NCBI RefSeq assembly: GCF_958298935.1
Contig: NC_084923.1
Span: forward strand, 312,501-376,500
Length of the DNA stretch: 64,000 bases
Reading direction: 5' to 3'
From: Phragmites australis
Lineage: Eukaryota > Streptophyta > Magnoliopsida > Poales > Poaceae
Shown here one piece after another: positions 10,570-22,385 of the stretch. Position 1 is the stretch's first letter, and every line of letters begins with the position of its first letter. Position numbers and translations under genes: made by a program. The notes below the pieces were generated by a model. That model saw only the letters and a list, made by a program, of their open reading frames with translations, searched no databases and was not told the DNA's origin.

Positions 10570-12560
10570 CTACTCTAAGTCAGAGCCCTCGCCGCTGCTC
10601 CCCAGGTCTGGAGTCGGCGGCACCTCTCGCGCAAGGCAAGCCGCCACCTCGGTGGCGGCGCCCCGAACTACCTCCCGGGCGGCCTCCTCCTTGGCTTCGA
10701 CCACCCCTTCCCGAGCTGGTTCCAGCGGGAAGTTCGGGTCTCAGCTTCGGTAGCAGGCCAGGACATGTTCGGCCACTGCCTGGGCCAAGCCACGCCCTTC
10801 CCGGGCGACAAGCTCCTGGACGACCTGGGGCAGTGCCTCGAGGCGCTGGCTGATTCTCTGAAAGCCAAGGGCAACCTGGCCAAGGCTTGTCCCCTTCGCC
10901 TCCACGTGGACTCACCCGAGCCCAGCCACCCTCACGAACCCCTGCGTCTACCGGAGGATGTCTTCCATCATCCGCTTCACGTCGGCCCGTTCGGTCTTGG
11001 TGGCCTCGAGCTCCTCCGTCACGCTCCGCAGCCGCTCCTTGAGGCCCTGTCCCTTGGCCGCGCCGGATGCCTGGGCTTCAGCCTGCTTCACCCGCTCCGT
11101 AAGGGCGGAGAGGGCCTGCTCGCAGGTGGTCAGCTCGGACTCCCACTTGGTGGCCCGCTCCTCCCGAGCGGCCAAGGCCAGCACCGCCTCAGCAGCCTCC
11201 GTCTCCCGGAGGATCAGCAGTTCCTCCCGGCCTTCCAGGTCCGCCGTCGTGATGCTGACGTCGGTCTCCCTGATCGCGACGTCCTCCTCCCGGCTCTGGA
11301 GCTCCTCCTCCCGGTGTTGGAGTTCAGCGCGGACCTGGTCAGCATCACCTTTCAGGCGGGCCAATTCAGCCTGGCAGGCTTCCGTCGTCCTCTCGCGGGC
11401 CAGGACCGCCACCTCCCGCACCTGTGCCTGCCTCTCCCTGGCGAGTGCCTCGGCAACCTGCTGTTGCGATGCCTCGGCCAGGCTGGCGGCTTCTTCCCGT
11501 TCCCGCACGGCCTCCGCGTGGGTGCCCTCTAGGGCCTTCCGCTCCTCCTCCAGAGCGCGCCGCTCGCTCTTGTTGGCGGCGCGCGCCGCGGCGACGCGGG
11601 CCTCAAAAAGGAGCCAGCCCGCGACAAGCCGCTCCCTCTCCGCAGCAAGGGCGGCGCGGTTCGCCTCAAGCTACGTCATCTCCCCCGCCACAGCCGCCTC
11701 CAGCCGCCCGATCACCTCCCGGGCGCTTCCCAGCACGACTGGGAGGGGGTTGGCGGGCTGGCTGGGCGACGGCTGAGCGCTGGGTCCCATGCGAGCCTCC
11801 TCCGAGGGGCTCGGGGTCCCCGAAAATTGCCATGCAGGCACCGCCCACGACGAGGTTGACCGCCCCATGCTCGACGCGCTCGGGGCAGACTCAGCCGGCG
11901 CCGGCTGCTCGGGCACGGCCGCTGCCACCCGCTCGGGGCTGGGCGGCGCCTGTGGTTCCGTCTCGGCCGGCGCGCTCGGCGGCTCCGGCTCCACCGGCAC
12001 GCTTGGCTCAGGGGCTGGAGCCGGCCTCGGCACCTCGGGCCGTCCTTGGTCTCCAGCGGTGCCCGTAGGCGTCCTGCAAAAGAAGAACGAAGATTAGTCT
12101 CCAAAGTCGCTCCGGGCAAGGTATGCTCAGGAAAAAAGGGGGGAAACTTACGCAGATTTGGGTCCTCGGTATTGTGACCTCGATGCCGAGATCCTGTACC
12201 CCGGGCCTGATGGCGTTGGCCCGAAGTCCTCCCTCCTCTTCCGCGGGGGCTCTGCGGGGCCGCCGTGCGGTCTCCGGGCTCCAGACCAGGCCCAAGCAGA
12301 TCAAAGACTGGTTCCAGAACCACAGATGCCGCCCCCGCCGATGGCCCCGCGCTGGACGACTGACCGCCCTGACCTCCCTCCTCGCCAGGCGACGGCGACG
12401 GTGGGGATGCCGGTGTAGGAACGAAAGTCCGGGGGCGCTTCCCTCTGTCCCCTGACGCTATCGCTGCCCCGCTGTCAGCGGCGCCTCCTTCTCCGGCCTG
12501 GCGGCTGCTGCCCGCAGCAGCCCCACCGCTGGCCTGTGGCTCGCCGCCTACAGCCGCCTA
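10570..12560 (-). CDS. spliced antisense gene in Tat-lineage element A
   Basis: The gene reads opposite to gag-pol, downstream of integrase, the place where Grande-like Tat elements carry an antisense reading frame of unknown function. From 12073 down to 10948 there is one frame. An Ala/Pro/Glu-rich part (12033-11674) is followed by a long Glu/Arg/Ala coiled coil with LQHREEELQSREEDVAIRE-type heptads (11508-10948). A canonical intron lies at 12151-12074: donor GTAAGT, acceptor TTTTGCAG, 78 bases. An upstream exon of Arg/Pro-rich type precedes it (12152 to about 12450). One in-frame TAG at 11671-11673 interrupts the body, so this copy is probably dead. The function is unknown; coiled-coil assembly is inference. 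Confidence 0.6.
12074..12151 (-). other. intron of the antisense gene
   Basis: On the minus strand the stretch starts GTAAGT after ATCTGC and ends in a pyrimidine-rich run and TTTTGCAG before GACGCC. The exon below it is open for about 130 codons, which supports real splicing. Confidence 0.6.
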
Positions 12561-12570
12561 CCGTGTTTTT

Positions 12571-12578
12571 TAACTATC

Positions 12579-12614
<36 letters not shown>

Positions 12615-13007
12615 ATCAAGTCTGTTATACATTCGACCATGAACAATATTGTGATTGGACCAATTTTTTCTGGTCATGTAAAAAACAGAGCGCTTCCTGA
12701 ATATGCAAAAAGTTTGCTAGGAAAGCTTAGCCCTCGACATATTGAAGCAAGATAATTTGCTTAGCGACACAAGAAACAAGCGATCCATCCAAATGAAGAC
12801 GGCGATCCAGAAATAATAAACCTGAAATTGTACTGACATCGATGACCTGGAAGCATATGTATACACATACGTAATCCAGGGAGCCTGACTCCGACTGAAG
12901 AAATGCCATATGCCTCTGACACTTGGCTGTGGCATAACTATGGACCACGCAATGGCTTTGAGAAGTTTTATTGGACTAGCTAGTGATATAATATATGAAG
13001 ATAGTTA
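12571..13007. mobile_element. possible small inverted-repeat element at the broken end of element A
   Basis: TTAACTATCTTCATATAT at 12571 and its exact inverse ending at 13007 bound about 437 bases. Homology to element A stops at the left boundary. Complementarity is only about 18-20 bases and is partly AT-rich. The interior has no recognised gene. It could be a TIR element or a rearrangement scar. Confidence 0.35.
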
Positions 13008-13410
13008 ACATGTCAATATCATCTCTTTTTTACAAGAAAGTACAGAACATCATGTTGTTGTACTACTTTAAGATGTCATCAGGCTAAGACAAGAAAATGC
13101 ATTGGCCACTAACAATTGTAGGCGAAACCATGTTTCAAATTTATGTAACTAGTGATTTTGAGATAATAGAAATTTATGTAACTAATCCATCAATCCGTGC
13201 GCATGCACAGACTATATTTTTTATAGAAAATATATGGATAATAGAACTTTGTGAAATGCTTATGATTTAGAATTTGGAGGTGACTGATATGTATATATTG
13301 GGCCCAAATTTTGAATTGAATTCAGTTTTAGAACATCTCACATTTGGCCGGCTCTATCTCTTCACGCCACGGCTGCCTAATTTTTCTAAGTCCTCACCCC
13401 TCCCTTCCTC

Positions 13411-13447
<37 letters not shown>

Positions 13448-13610
13448 CCCCCCCCCCCACCGGCTGGCCGGATTGGGAAGGTGGCTGACCGGACAGTGGG
13501 GAGCTCATCGGTGGGCTTCTTCGTGCGCGCGTAGGAGAGACGGAAAGGGAGATCGGCTGGGCGGAGGGAACCTCCGGCGGCTGGGGCGGTGGGAATCTTC
13601 GGGCCTAAAA
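13008..13610. other. unassigned spacer with a (CT)n-(C)n tract
   Basis: No gene is seen. A CT microsatellite at about 13414-13445 runs into a poly-C tract to about 13458, followed by GC-rich sequence up to the point where element B integrase begins. It may be a captured host 5' region, but nothing identifies it. Confidence 0.4.
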
Positions 13611-13612
13611 GT

Positions 13613-14250
13613 TCATGTTGCGACCCTAGGATTGTACCACTCATTGGTCTCGACTATGTAGCGGTCGAGGATATGGATAACATGAAGCCTCATGCCCTCT
13701 GCAAGGTTGAGGGATACATCTCTTTCCCCGGTGGTCTCCAGTAAATGAACCCAGAGGGAGCATCCCTTGATTATTGTCAAAGTCACAGCTTCGTCACCAA
13801 ATTGGAGATGGAAGGGTGTAAATAGGGTGGGACGGGTGACCGTAGTACAGAGGGACCACAACACCTTTGGGAGTTCTTCAATCCATATGCCTTTTGTGAG
13901 GCCAATGAGACATCAGTTTAGTCCAGAGAGGATTTTGTCGCTGGCGCGCTCGACCGCCCCATTGGATTTTGGGTGACGAAGCACGGTGAAGCATATCTTG
14001 ATGCCAAGGTCGGCGCAGAACTCCCAGAATGGGCTGGAGTCGAACTACATTCCATTGTCGATGGTGAGGTGACGTGGGATGCCGAAGTGGCATATGATGT
14101 TTTCTAGAAAAATTTTGAATGTTGTTGGTTGTGATTGTTGTGAGGAGCTCAGCCTCGATCCATTTAGAGAAGTACACCAAGGTCATGACCGCATACTAGA
14201 GGTTCATTTTGGCGCAAGGGAATGGCCCGATTAAGTTCATCCTCTAACAT
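13613..14250 (-). pseudogene. integrase pseudogene (C-terminal and core parts), Gypsy element B
   Basis: Minus-strand translation gives TPFHLQFGDEAVTL (13864-13613), the usual TPF-LV-G-EAV region of Gypsy integrase. Above it is VYFSKWIEAE (about 14175), the start of the catalytic core. Between them the frame shifts, and the words around TDNG can be read only across frames. The left end of the element is missing: homology stops near 13610. Confidence 0.8.
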
Positions 14251-15420
14251 GCCAGGGGCTAGATGGGAGCGATTAGCCACAGCGGGGTCGAAGGATGGTT
14301 GATCCGTCATCTTATCCACTGGCATCCTTAGCAGGGGGGACAAGCTCCTCGGAGTCAATCGTGATTGTGGACCAATATAACTCCTGGTGGAGTGCTTTGC
14401 CTGTGAGGGTGCAGGGCACGAGGTGGCTTCACAGAGCCCTTTGTGAATCTCTATTAGGAGGTCGGCCCCTGCTCCTTGGTGACATAGCGGAGGAGGGGGG
14501 TACAGACTCCGGTCTTGTAAAGGGCTCCATCCACCATGAGGTAGCCCTGGTGCAGTGTTAAATACGACGGAGCTCGATCGGGTCATCAGGCTTCTTTGTT
14601 CCCTTTTGGAAGGAAAAGAGAGAGGCCCTCTAGTCCGGAGGCCCAATGGGTAGGACGGCGGTGGCGATCTCGTCGGAGTTACCCATTGTCGACTTGTGGA
14701 GGATTTCAAAGAAGGCCCCAGAAGGGAGGACTGCACTTTTGACTGTAGCATTTTCCAAGGTGTCTGCATGGTAGTTGTCCGTGCGGGGTATGCTTTGCAC
14801 TAAGATGCCCTAGAAGAACCCTTTGGCCTTGCAAATGGCCTAGAGGTACTTCAACAGCTCCAGATGCCAGACCTGGAAGCTCTTATCAACATGTTCGACA
14901 ACAATCTGTGAGTCTATTTTGACAATGATCCTAGCGGCCCCTAAGGCCCCAGCCTTGCGAAGCACCAGGAGGATAGCCTCATACTCGATAATGTTGTTGG
15001 TTACCTTGAACTCCAAGCGGGCTGCGAATGTCACCTGCTAACCAGTCATGGAGATGATGATAGCTCTGGCCCCCGCAACGCTGGACCCATATGCTATGTG
15101 AGCGTATACCGTCCATATATCTTGAGGAGGGGTCTCTGGGAGCCTTGCAGATGGGGGGTCCATTCAGCGAGAAGTCAGTCAAGACCTGTGACTTGATGGC
15201 CATATGGGCTATGAACTCCACTACAAAGGGTGAAAGTTCCACTGCCCACTTACCTATGTGTCTCATCGCCTCCCAATTACGGAATATGTCACCCAGTGGG
15301 AATAAGGTTGGTACGGTGATGTCCTGGCGAGGAAGTAGTGCCGGAGCTTGCGGGAGGCCATCAAAGGGCATATGCTGACTTTTTGAACTGTGTGTTTCAC
15401 ATCTTGGCCTCGGCTAGGGC
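14251..15420 (-). pseudogene. RNase H and archaeal-type RNase H remnants, element B
   Basis: Minus-strand reading gives the second RNase H with FKVTNNIIEYEAILLVLRKA and DSQIVVEHV (15034-14840). The first RNase H/connection gives RHIGKWAVELSPFVVEF and AIKSQVLTDF (15371-14979). The second RNase H places the element in the Tat lineage, as for element A. Stops and frameshifts are frequent. Confidence 0.75.
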
Positions 15421-16650
15421 CTCTAACATGTAGTAAACCGCCCTCTGAATATAGCGGCCTTCCTTCTCCTCCTTCTGTAGGAGTACGACACTTACAGCGG
15501 AGGTAGAGATGGATAAGTATAGGAGGAGCCCCTCACTAGGAAGAGGTATAGCGAGCGTGTTTAGGTTGGAACGGTGGGCCTTGAGGGCCTCGAAGGTGTC
15601 CTAACACTCTGTCATCCATGTGAATGGCTCGGAGCCCCTCAAAATTTTGAAGAATGGAAGGTTGTGCTAGGCAGACTTGGCAATGAAATAGCTATGGGTT
15701 GCCAGGCAACTAGCCTGGCGCTGGACCCTCTTCTTTGTGGTGGGTGGCTCTATTTCCTTGATGGCACAGATTTTTCCAAGGTTGGCCTCGATGCCTCACC
15801 TGGAGACGAGGTACCCTAGTAACTTTCTAGCTTTGTCACCGAAGATGCACTTCTTTGGGTTAAGCCACGCGTCGGCTACTTGGAGGCTTTTGAAAGTTTC
15901 ATATAGGTCTGCAACATGGTCGCCTTCAAGCTTGCTCTTAACGACTATGTCGTTGACGTAAGCCTCCACGATGCAGCCTAACTGTTGTTCCAAGATTTTT
16001 CATACTATGTGAGAGAAGCTAGCTTCAGCATTTAGAGGCCAAAATGCATCTGGACGTAGCAGTGCACTCTGAAGGGGATAATGAAGCTAGTCTTGCCCTT
16101 GTCCTTAGTAACCATCCACACTTGGTGGTATCCGAAATACGTCTTCAAGAAGCTTAGCAACTCACAGCCCATGGTGGAGTCCACCAGCTGGTCTATGCGA
16201 GGGAGCGAGTACGGGTCTCAAGGGCAGGCTTTATTGAGCGCCGTGAAGTCGATGCACATGTGTCATTTCCCATTAGGCTTCTTAACCAGGATGAGATTTG
16301 ACAGCCATTCCAAATGGATGACTTCCCAGATGACACCAACCTCCAACAGCATCCATACCTCCTCCTTTGAGAATTTCGCTCGCTCAATGGACAGCTTGCG
16401 AAGGCCCTGTGGTATAGGCTGGGCATGCTGGTTGACCCGGAGGGCATGCTCAACGATGTGGCGATCTCCGGGGAGGTCCTGCGGAGACCATCCAAATACG
16501 TCAAAGTTATTCCTTACAATGGTTGTGTGCTGGGTTTCCTACTCCAAAGTGAGGTCTGCCTCGATTTGTAAAGTTCAGATGGGGTTCCTTACTTCCAATG
16601 GAATGTGCTTGACACCCCGCACTGATTGTGGCCTCGGAGGGACCTGATGT
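15421..16650 (-). pseudogene. reverse transcriptase pseudogene, element B
   Basis: The minus strand encodes CIVEAYVNDIVVKSK (15993-15796) followed by LNPKKCIFGDKARKLLGYLVS. The polymerase motif YxDD is YVND here, so a catalytic Asp is lost. The upstream part (16600-16000) matches the Gypsy polymerase only across several frame changes. Confidence 0.8.
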
Positions 16651-18732
16651 TCAGGGCACATCGAAGAGGGGTCTTAAAGGGGGCCATCAGCCATGTTATG
16701 CACGTGGCGGTTGTCGAGAGGGGCGGAGTTCCCATACTCGATGTGCCTAGCCAAGGATTAATCGCTGTGTATGAAGATCAGCCCTTGGGCCAAGGTATCT
16801 TCATGCAGAGGTAATTGTGAAGGGAGACTGCTTCGAACATGTTCACAGTCTAGGATGACGTTGTACGTGTAGGGCATATCCACGACATCAAAGATGATCA
16901 TCTTGTTCTGCATAGCGGATCCTTCACTGAAGGTGACCGGCAGCTCCATCCGACCCAGGGCATCGAGGGGAGCCCCATTGAACCCTTCAAGGGGCCACAG
17001 GGCTAGAGAGAGCCGGCTCCATAGAATGCAAAGCTAGTCAAATGCATGTACAAAGAGGATGTCTACGGAGCTTCCTCCATTGATCAGCACCCTCCGGACT
17101 TTGATTTCGGCGATGTTGGCCATGATGACCAGCGCGTCGGTATGAGGGAAGTTCACTCCCATACCATCATCGTAGGAGAAGGTTACAAGGGCTTAGGCTC
17201 ATCCAGGGACTTAGTGGTGGATGCTAGTGGCTCCAACGTGGTTGACCCCATGTGCATAGTCTCATCACTACCACTTCGAGAAGCCACCAGAGGGTCCTCC
17301 CCTATTGTGGACAAGACAATCCACCTAATATGGTCCCCTCTATTGACGTGCTGCATCGTGGGTAGTGGTGGTGACAGAGCTAGAGCAAGTGGGGGAGGGT
17401 TTTGCGAGGCCAGGTGAGCCTAGTATCATTCATTTGACTATCGGCCTAGGGTGCACTACAGCTCAGGGAAGGCTCTGGAGCACCCCCGGTTGTGCCCCCA
17501 ACAGCAGGGTAAGCTTGGAGCCCCTCGTGTTTGAGTGATGTTATGCACGTCGTGCTGTTATTTTTGCTAGGGCCTGTGCGCCCCTAAGCCCTCAACTTCC
17601 TTGGAGCTCCTCAACCTCACAGCAGGGGTCACGATGACATGCACGATCTCCTGATGGAACCGCTCCTCCTCTGCACATGTGTATTCCTCGAACTTGTATA
17701 ATAGGGTGCTTACTGAGCACACCAGGCGTCGATATAGTCGATCGAAGAGAGGCCCAGAGGCCAGACCTTGGGTAGCGGCATCAATGATCGACGACTATGA
17801 AATGCCCTTCACCTAGGCCTTGGTTTGGGAGAACCTCCGGAAGTTCTGCCAGAGGGTCTCATTGGGCTGTTGCTTAATGGCATACATGCTCCCAGAGGTC
17901 ACTGGCTCAACGAAGGTACCCTAGAAGTTTTTGCAGAAGATATCCCTGAGCTGGGCCTAGACGTAGATAGACCCAGGCCCCAGTGCCCAGAACCATCGGA
18001 GGGCTACTCCCTCTAGAGCGAGAGGAAAGCACTAGGCCATGGTAGCATGCCCGCCTCTATTTGCTTCGATGGCGAGAGCGTATGAGTGAGTGCACTCCTT
18101 CTAGTCCGAATCATCTTTGGATTTAGGTAGCTTGGGGGTCCAGAATCCGTCCAAGAAGGGTACGGCCTGCAGATCCGCCTGAAGGGGAGAGTTGGAGTTA
18201 ACAAGTGAGGCCTCGCACCAATGGGCCCGAGGCTACGCCGCCTGTTGGCCAACTGCGGGTGGTGCACAGTGATGATGCATTATGACGACAAAGCCCTTGT
18301 TGGCCCCCGACAACTAAGCTAGCGCAACGTTGGCTATTACTAGAGCTACCATAGTCATGTTGGTAGGCAGCAGTGCGGCCCATAGAGCCTCCTACAGCTC
18401 CTCCAGCTGAGCCCGAAGGGCCACCACATGCGCCTGTTGGTCAGCCGTGGCGGCTTGTGTGTCTGTGGCCTCAGTTGTAGCCCCTTGGGATGCAGCGAGG
18501 TCCCCACCTTGCTACCGTTGAAGGGCCTCCAGAATGGCGAGGGCCCTAGAATTGGCCACAGTCGTGGCTAGATCACCGGTGGCCACAGGGCCCTCATTTC
18601 GGTGGCTAAGGGGTTGGCATTGGCATAGCATAAGCTTGGTAACCACAGTCGTGTGGACTTTTGTATCGATGTGGCTGGGGATTCAACCGCCTGGGCCATC
18701 ACCCTAGCAGTTTTCTTCTTTGGCGGCATCCT
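16651..18732 (-). pseudogene. protease and gag pseudogene, element B
   Basis: The protease end reads MELPVTFSEGSAM and IIFDVVDMPYTYNVIL (16949-16758), the Gypsy motif before the usual ILGR. Further up, a broken gag runs to an ATG at about 18730 followed by PPKKKTARV, just inside the 5' LTR. The usual Gag core cannot be read in one frame. The coding order from right to left, gag-protease-RT-RNase H-integrase, confirms minus orientation. Confidence 0.7.
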
Positions 18733-18761
18733 ACCTCTCCTCGTGCTTCTACACTTATTCT

Positions 18762-18782
18762 CTCCCTATGGACGGCGCCAAC
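18762..18782 (-). other. primer-binding site region of element B
   Basis: On the minus strand the LTR end CCAACA is followed by GTTGGCGCCGTCCATAGGG, a form common to plant Tat-lineage Gypsy elements. Confidence 0.6.
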
Positions 18783-21182
18783 TGTTGGTGAAAGAAAGTG
18801 TCTTCCATGAATAAAATGCGGCGAGAACTAACTCACATGAGTGGTTCAAGTTTGAAACAGAAGTGGAGAGGGTAAGAGTGCCTAGAGTTCTTAGAAAAAA
18901 TCTGTCCTCCTTAGCTTGGTGGCCAAGGGTTAATGTTTATACTGATATTTAAAGTGTGAATGTGCAAACATACCCATATGAGGCTGGTAGACATACAAGT
19001 TCTTTGTTGTACAATAGGGCATAGGGACAGCCCCGTAAATCATCGCTACGGCTAGCGAGATGGTTATCCTAGCTGCTGGTCACCCATTCTGGTGCCGCAC
19101 TGCTCTAGTGTGTCAGGCGGCCACCACTTGCATTAGCGTATCAGGCAGCAACCACTTGACGGGTATTAAATGTTTGTCACTTCACTGCAAGTAGGGCGGC
19201 CTGTGGGCCCTGCTTCTGGTTGATCTTTCTGAAGGACCGATAGCTATGGGAGTCTGGAGGGACCTAAAGGCATGGCCTCCGGAACCCCTCTAGAGCCATA
19301 GGGTCCCGGATGGGTCCTAAGCCCGATGTTCCACGGGCCTAGATCGATGGAGCCCAAGGGTGTTGGGGGTCTGAAAAGGATCGGTGACGTCCTAAGAGGG
19401 GGTGAATTAGGGCACTTAAAAATCTAAACCAAATTGGCTCCAACAACTTCACAAGATAAACATATATCACTTTCTATCTAAATGTGCTCTAGGTTTATCT
19501 CGTATGTCTATTCTACCATTCAAAACGTTTGCAACCTATAGCCAATTCTAGCAAACTACTCTAGAAAAGTAAATGTACATAGGTAATTACAAGAATGTAA
19601 ATGCGAAAGCGTATAGATGGTAGAGAAAACAAACTCGGTACAAGGGATTTTTATCTCGTGGTATCGATGGCATGAATGTCACCCCTAGTACATGTTGGAG
19701 CTCCACCAAAGATAAGCTCCCGGTCGCTAAGACTCTTCTGGTCACAACTCTTGAGTCACCAAATCAATAAGACAATACCTCAACCAGATGGCCACAAAGG
19801 TAAGGTCTCACCACTAGCCTCTCTCCCAATCACTTGTCGCCGTCTTCACTTCGGAGCTTAAGCCACCAAGGCAAATGTCTCCGCATCCCCGTACACGTGT
19901 CTTGCCACCGCTCTACACCAAGTTGAAGGGCCAACAAGCTTGAGCAACTCTGGCTCAAGGTGCCAGCGAGTCAGCATGACTCCAAGGTACCAATGTACCA
20001 CCCGGTACAAGCAAGGATCGCTCCTCGATCCAGTCTCTAGGTACCAATCACCTAGCAACACTCTCTCTAAGCCTAAAAGCACTAAACACTCACTAATATT
20101 ATACTTAATTACCTTGGATGATCACTTTAAGCACTTTGGTGGCTTGGATGTCTTCTCAAGTGTCTTTGTGTTTCTCTGGACTCTAACAGCATGCCACACC
20201 TTTAAATAACTGAGGGGAGGGGTATTTATAGCCTTAAACCTACCAATTAGCCGTTTTCCCAACGGCTCATAAAAGCCATTAACACTGGACGATCCGGCGA
20301 GAAACAGTAGTACTAACACCGGATCATCCGGTGAGTACATCTTTATAGACTAGCTGTTGCACTCCCACTCAAAATCATCTTGAACTCTGGATACTCCGGT
20401 GAGATCTTTAACTCTATAAGCGGACCTTCCAATGAGTTCACTTGAGTCCAACCATGCCACTTCTTTTCTGCAAGAAATGCTCCAATGTGTTAATCTTCAG
20501 AGCAACAGACCTTCCGGTGCGCTATTCTTCATTCTTCAACACTTATCGTCACCTCTATAAGAAATGCTCTGGTGTTAGTTCTTCATCTTTTCCTCTGCAC
20601 TGGAAAATACTCTGGTGCACTTCCTTCAGTGTGCACAAGTCAAGCACCAGACTATCTGCTCAACTGTTCTCCATTCTTCAGCATAGCGCCCTTCTCTGGA
20701 AGAATTGCTCCAGTGTATATCTTCCGCTAATCACTGGACCTTCTGGTGAGTTCAAGTTCTTCTATCGCGAGCCAAAATACTACGGTGTGCACCTTCTTCA
20801 TCAACACCAGACTATCTGGTGGTTTCTTCAGTTCTGCTCTTCTCTGCAGATAAAGCTCTGGTGCTACTCCTTGTTGAGCACCGAACTATCCGGTGAAGTC
20901 TTCAGCCTTCTCTCCCCCTTTGTCAGATATGCTCCTGTAAGTTTAACACACAGAGCATCGGACCATCCAATAGGAGCAATTCTTCTGAGACTTCTCCAAT
21001 TCAGTCAATCTTTGTCCCGACTGCGGTAGCTTCTTTATGTATTACATCTATAAGATCTACTAAAGCATATACTTGATAAACATGTTAGTCCCAATAATTA
21101 TATTATCATTAATCATTAAAATTATAATCATAACCTAATAATATCATTTTTGCTACAGAGTCCTTGATGGTGACCCTCAACA
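18783..21182 (-). mobile_element. 5' LTR of element B, split by a nested solo LTR
   Basis: The LTR occupies 18783-19360 and resumes at 21158-21182. On the plus strand it begins TGTTGGTG and ends CCCTCAACA. Together the pieces make about 600 bases. The interruption is the Copia-type LTR at 19361-21157. ACTGT follows directly and resembles ACTAT before 566. The extent after the insertion is inferred from the terminal CA and the target match. Confidence 0.6.
19361..21157 (+). mobile_element. solo LTR of a SIRE/Maximus-type Copia element
   Basis: It opens TGTTGGGGGTCTGAAAAGG and then GATCGGTGACGTCC...GGGGGTGAATTAGGG, the characteristic start of grass SIRE-like LTRs, and ends TTTTTGCTACA. Many CCGG-ATCATCCGGTGAG-like words repeat inside (about 20280-20980), also usual for these LTRs. 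No internal coding region is present. The open frame at 20442-21029 is a low-complexity artefact. The same LTR type starts at 41547. Confidence 0.7.
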
Positions 21183-21692
21183 ACTGTATATCGGTCTATA
21201 TATGTCAAATTTTTCAAAAGGATGACTAACTCATATGCTCAGGCGGCTGCAATTTTCTTGTATTGATTTCAATCACATTTCTTGATTCATCTTTCAAATT
21301 TGTCTTGAATTATTCGTGTTGTGAAGGACAATGAATATTAATAGTTGTTCTATCATAGACAAAAAGAACAAGTTTAGGTTTGGTGAAAAATCACGAAATT
21401 TATAATAAAAAAGGTTCTAAACTAGGCAAAGTAAACAATGAATGACGCAACTCTGTACGATCATTCTCGAAGCACGGCCACTTGTGTGTAGTGTGTGTCC
21501 GATCGTCCTTTAATTTGTTTTACTCATCATGCACGTCGTCGGATGGATGGAGACGTACATAGCTAGCTGGTTTACACTGCCGACATGGCCAATTTGCAAC
21601 ACTTGACGCGTCGACCATTGATCGGTCATTAGCCACATAAAACTAAAAGTAGCAATTAAGCTTTAACCAATAATGTTTCGTCCATATGCACT

Positions 21693-21694
<2 letters not shown>
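21183..21694. other. intergenic, no feature seen
   Basis: Nothing is recognisable apart from ordinary AT-rich sequence. Confidence 0.4.

Positions 21695-21778
<84 letters not shown>
21695..21778. repeat. (AT)n microsatellite
   Basis: An essentially pure AT dinucleotide tract of about 84 bases. Confidence 0.95.
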
Positions 21779-21780
<2 letters not shown>

Positions 21781-22128
21781 CAACTTGTTATTCGTACTGC
21801 ACACATCCCCCAGTTACAATCTGAAACACTGTGAGTTACTACCTGTTAGGTAGATCAGTTACAACTTCACGTCCAGAAATGCATAATTGCAACACGAGAA
21901 GTTAACACTGTGAGTTACAACTTATTATTCACATTGCGCATATCCCCCAGTTACAACTCGAAACACGGTAAGTTACAACTTGTTAGGTAGACCAGTTACA
22001 ACTTCATGTACATAAATGCATAATTGCAACACGAGAAACTAACACTGTGAGTTACAACTTGTTATTTGCACTACGCACATCTCTCAGTTACAACCTGAAA
22101 CACTGTGAGTTACAACTTGTGTGGTATG
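21778..22128. repeat. ~135-bp tandem repeat, about 2.6 copies
   Basis: Units begin near 21778, 21913 and 22050. Each contains GTTACAACTTGTTATT, CCCCAGTTACAA, GAAACAC and TAATTGCAACACGAGAA. Copies differ by scattered substitutions. The word AGTTACAACTT recurs at about half-unit spacing. The array lies between the AT microsatellite and the edge of MULE-1. No open frame is present. Confidence 0.85.
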
Positions 22129-22198
22129 CGCAGACATGAACTACAGTGAGCATACCTACAGAATATACATATAGTGTATATATATAGTCTCTAATATT

Positions 22199-22385
22199 GG
22201 CAAAAATCTAAAAATAAACAATATATTAGCGTATTTGTAAATCTAGTACCTATATTCGACACCTTAAACACAAAAAAATCGATTCCAGTACCAAAGGCGC
22301 CAAAAACTCCTGTATTCAGCACCTCGCGTATTGAATAGAATAGTGTTGTATTCGTCACCTCAGGTGTCGAATACAGGTTGGTCGT
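22199..22385. repeat. MULE-1 left terminal inverted repeat
   Basis: Matches the inverse of 31313-31599 with indels. Several TATTCGACACC/GGTGTCGAATA half-palindromes occur inside. Confidence 0.8.

Noticed and set aside
20442..21029. 195-codon open frame
   Set aside because: It lies inside the SIRE-type solo LTR, is Ser/Leu-rich from repeated CCGGT words and has no domain.
21778..22128. CRISPR-like repeat array
   Set aside because: Units are contiguous ~135-bp tandem copies without unique spacers, in a plant nuclear context.
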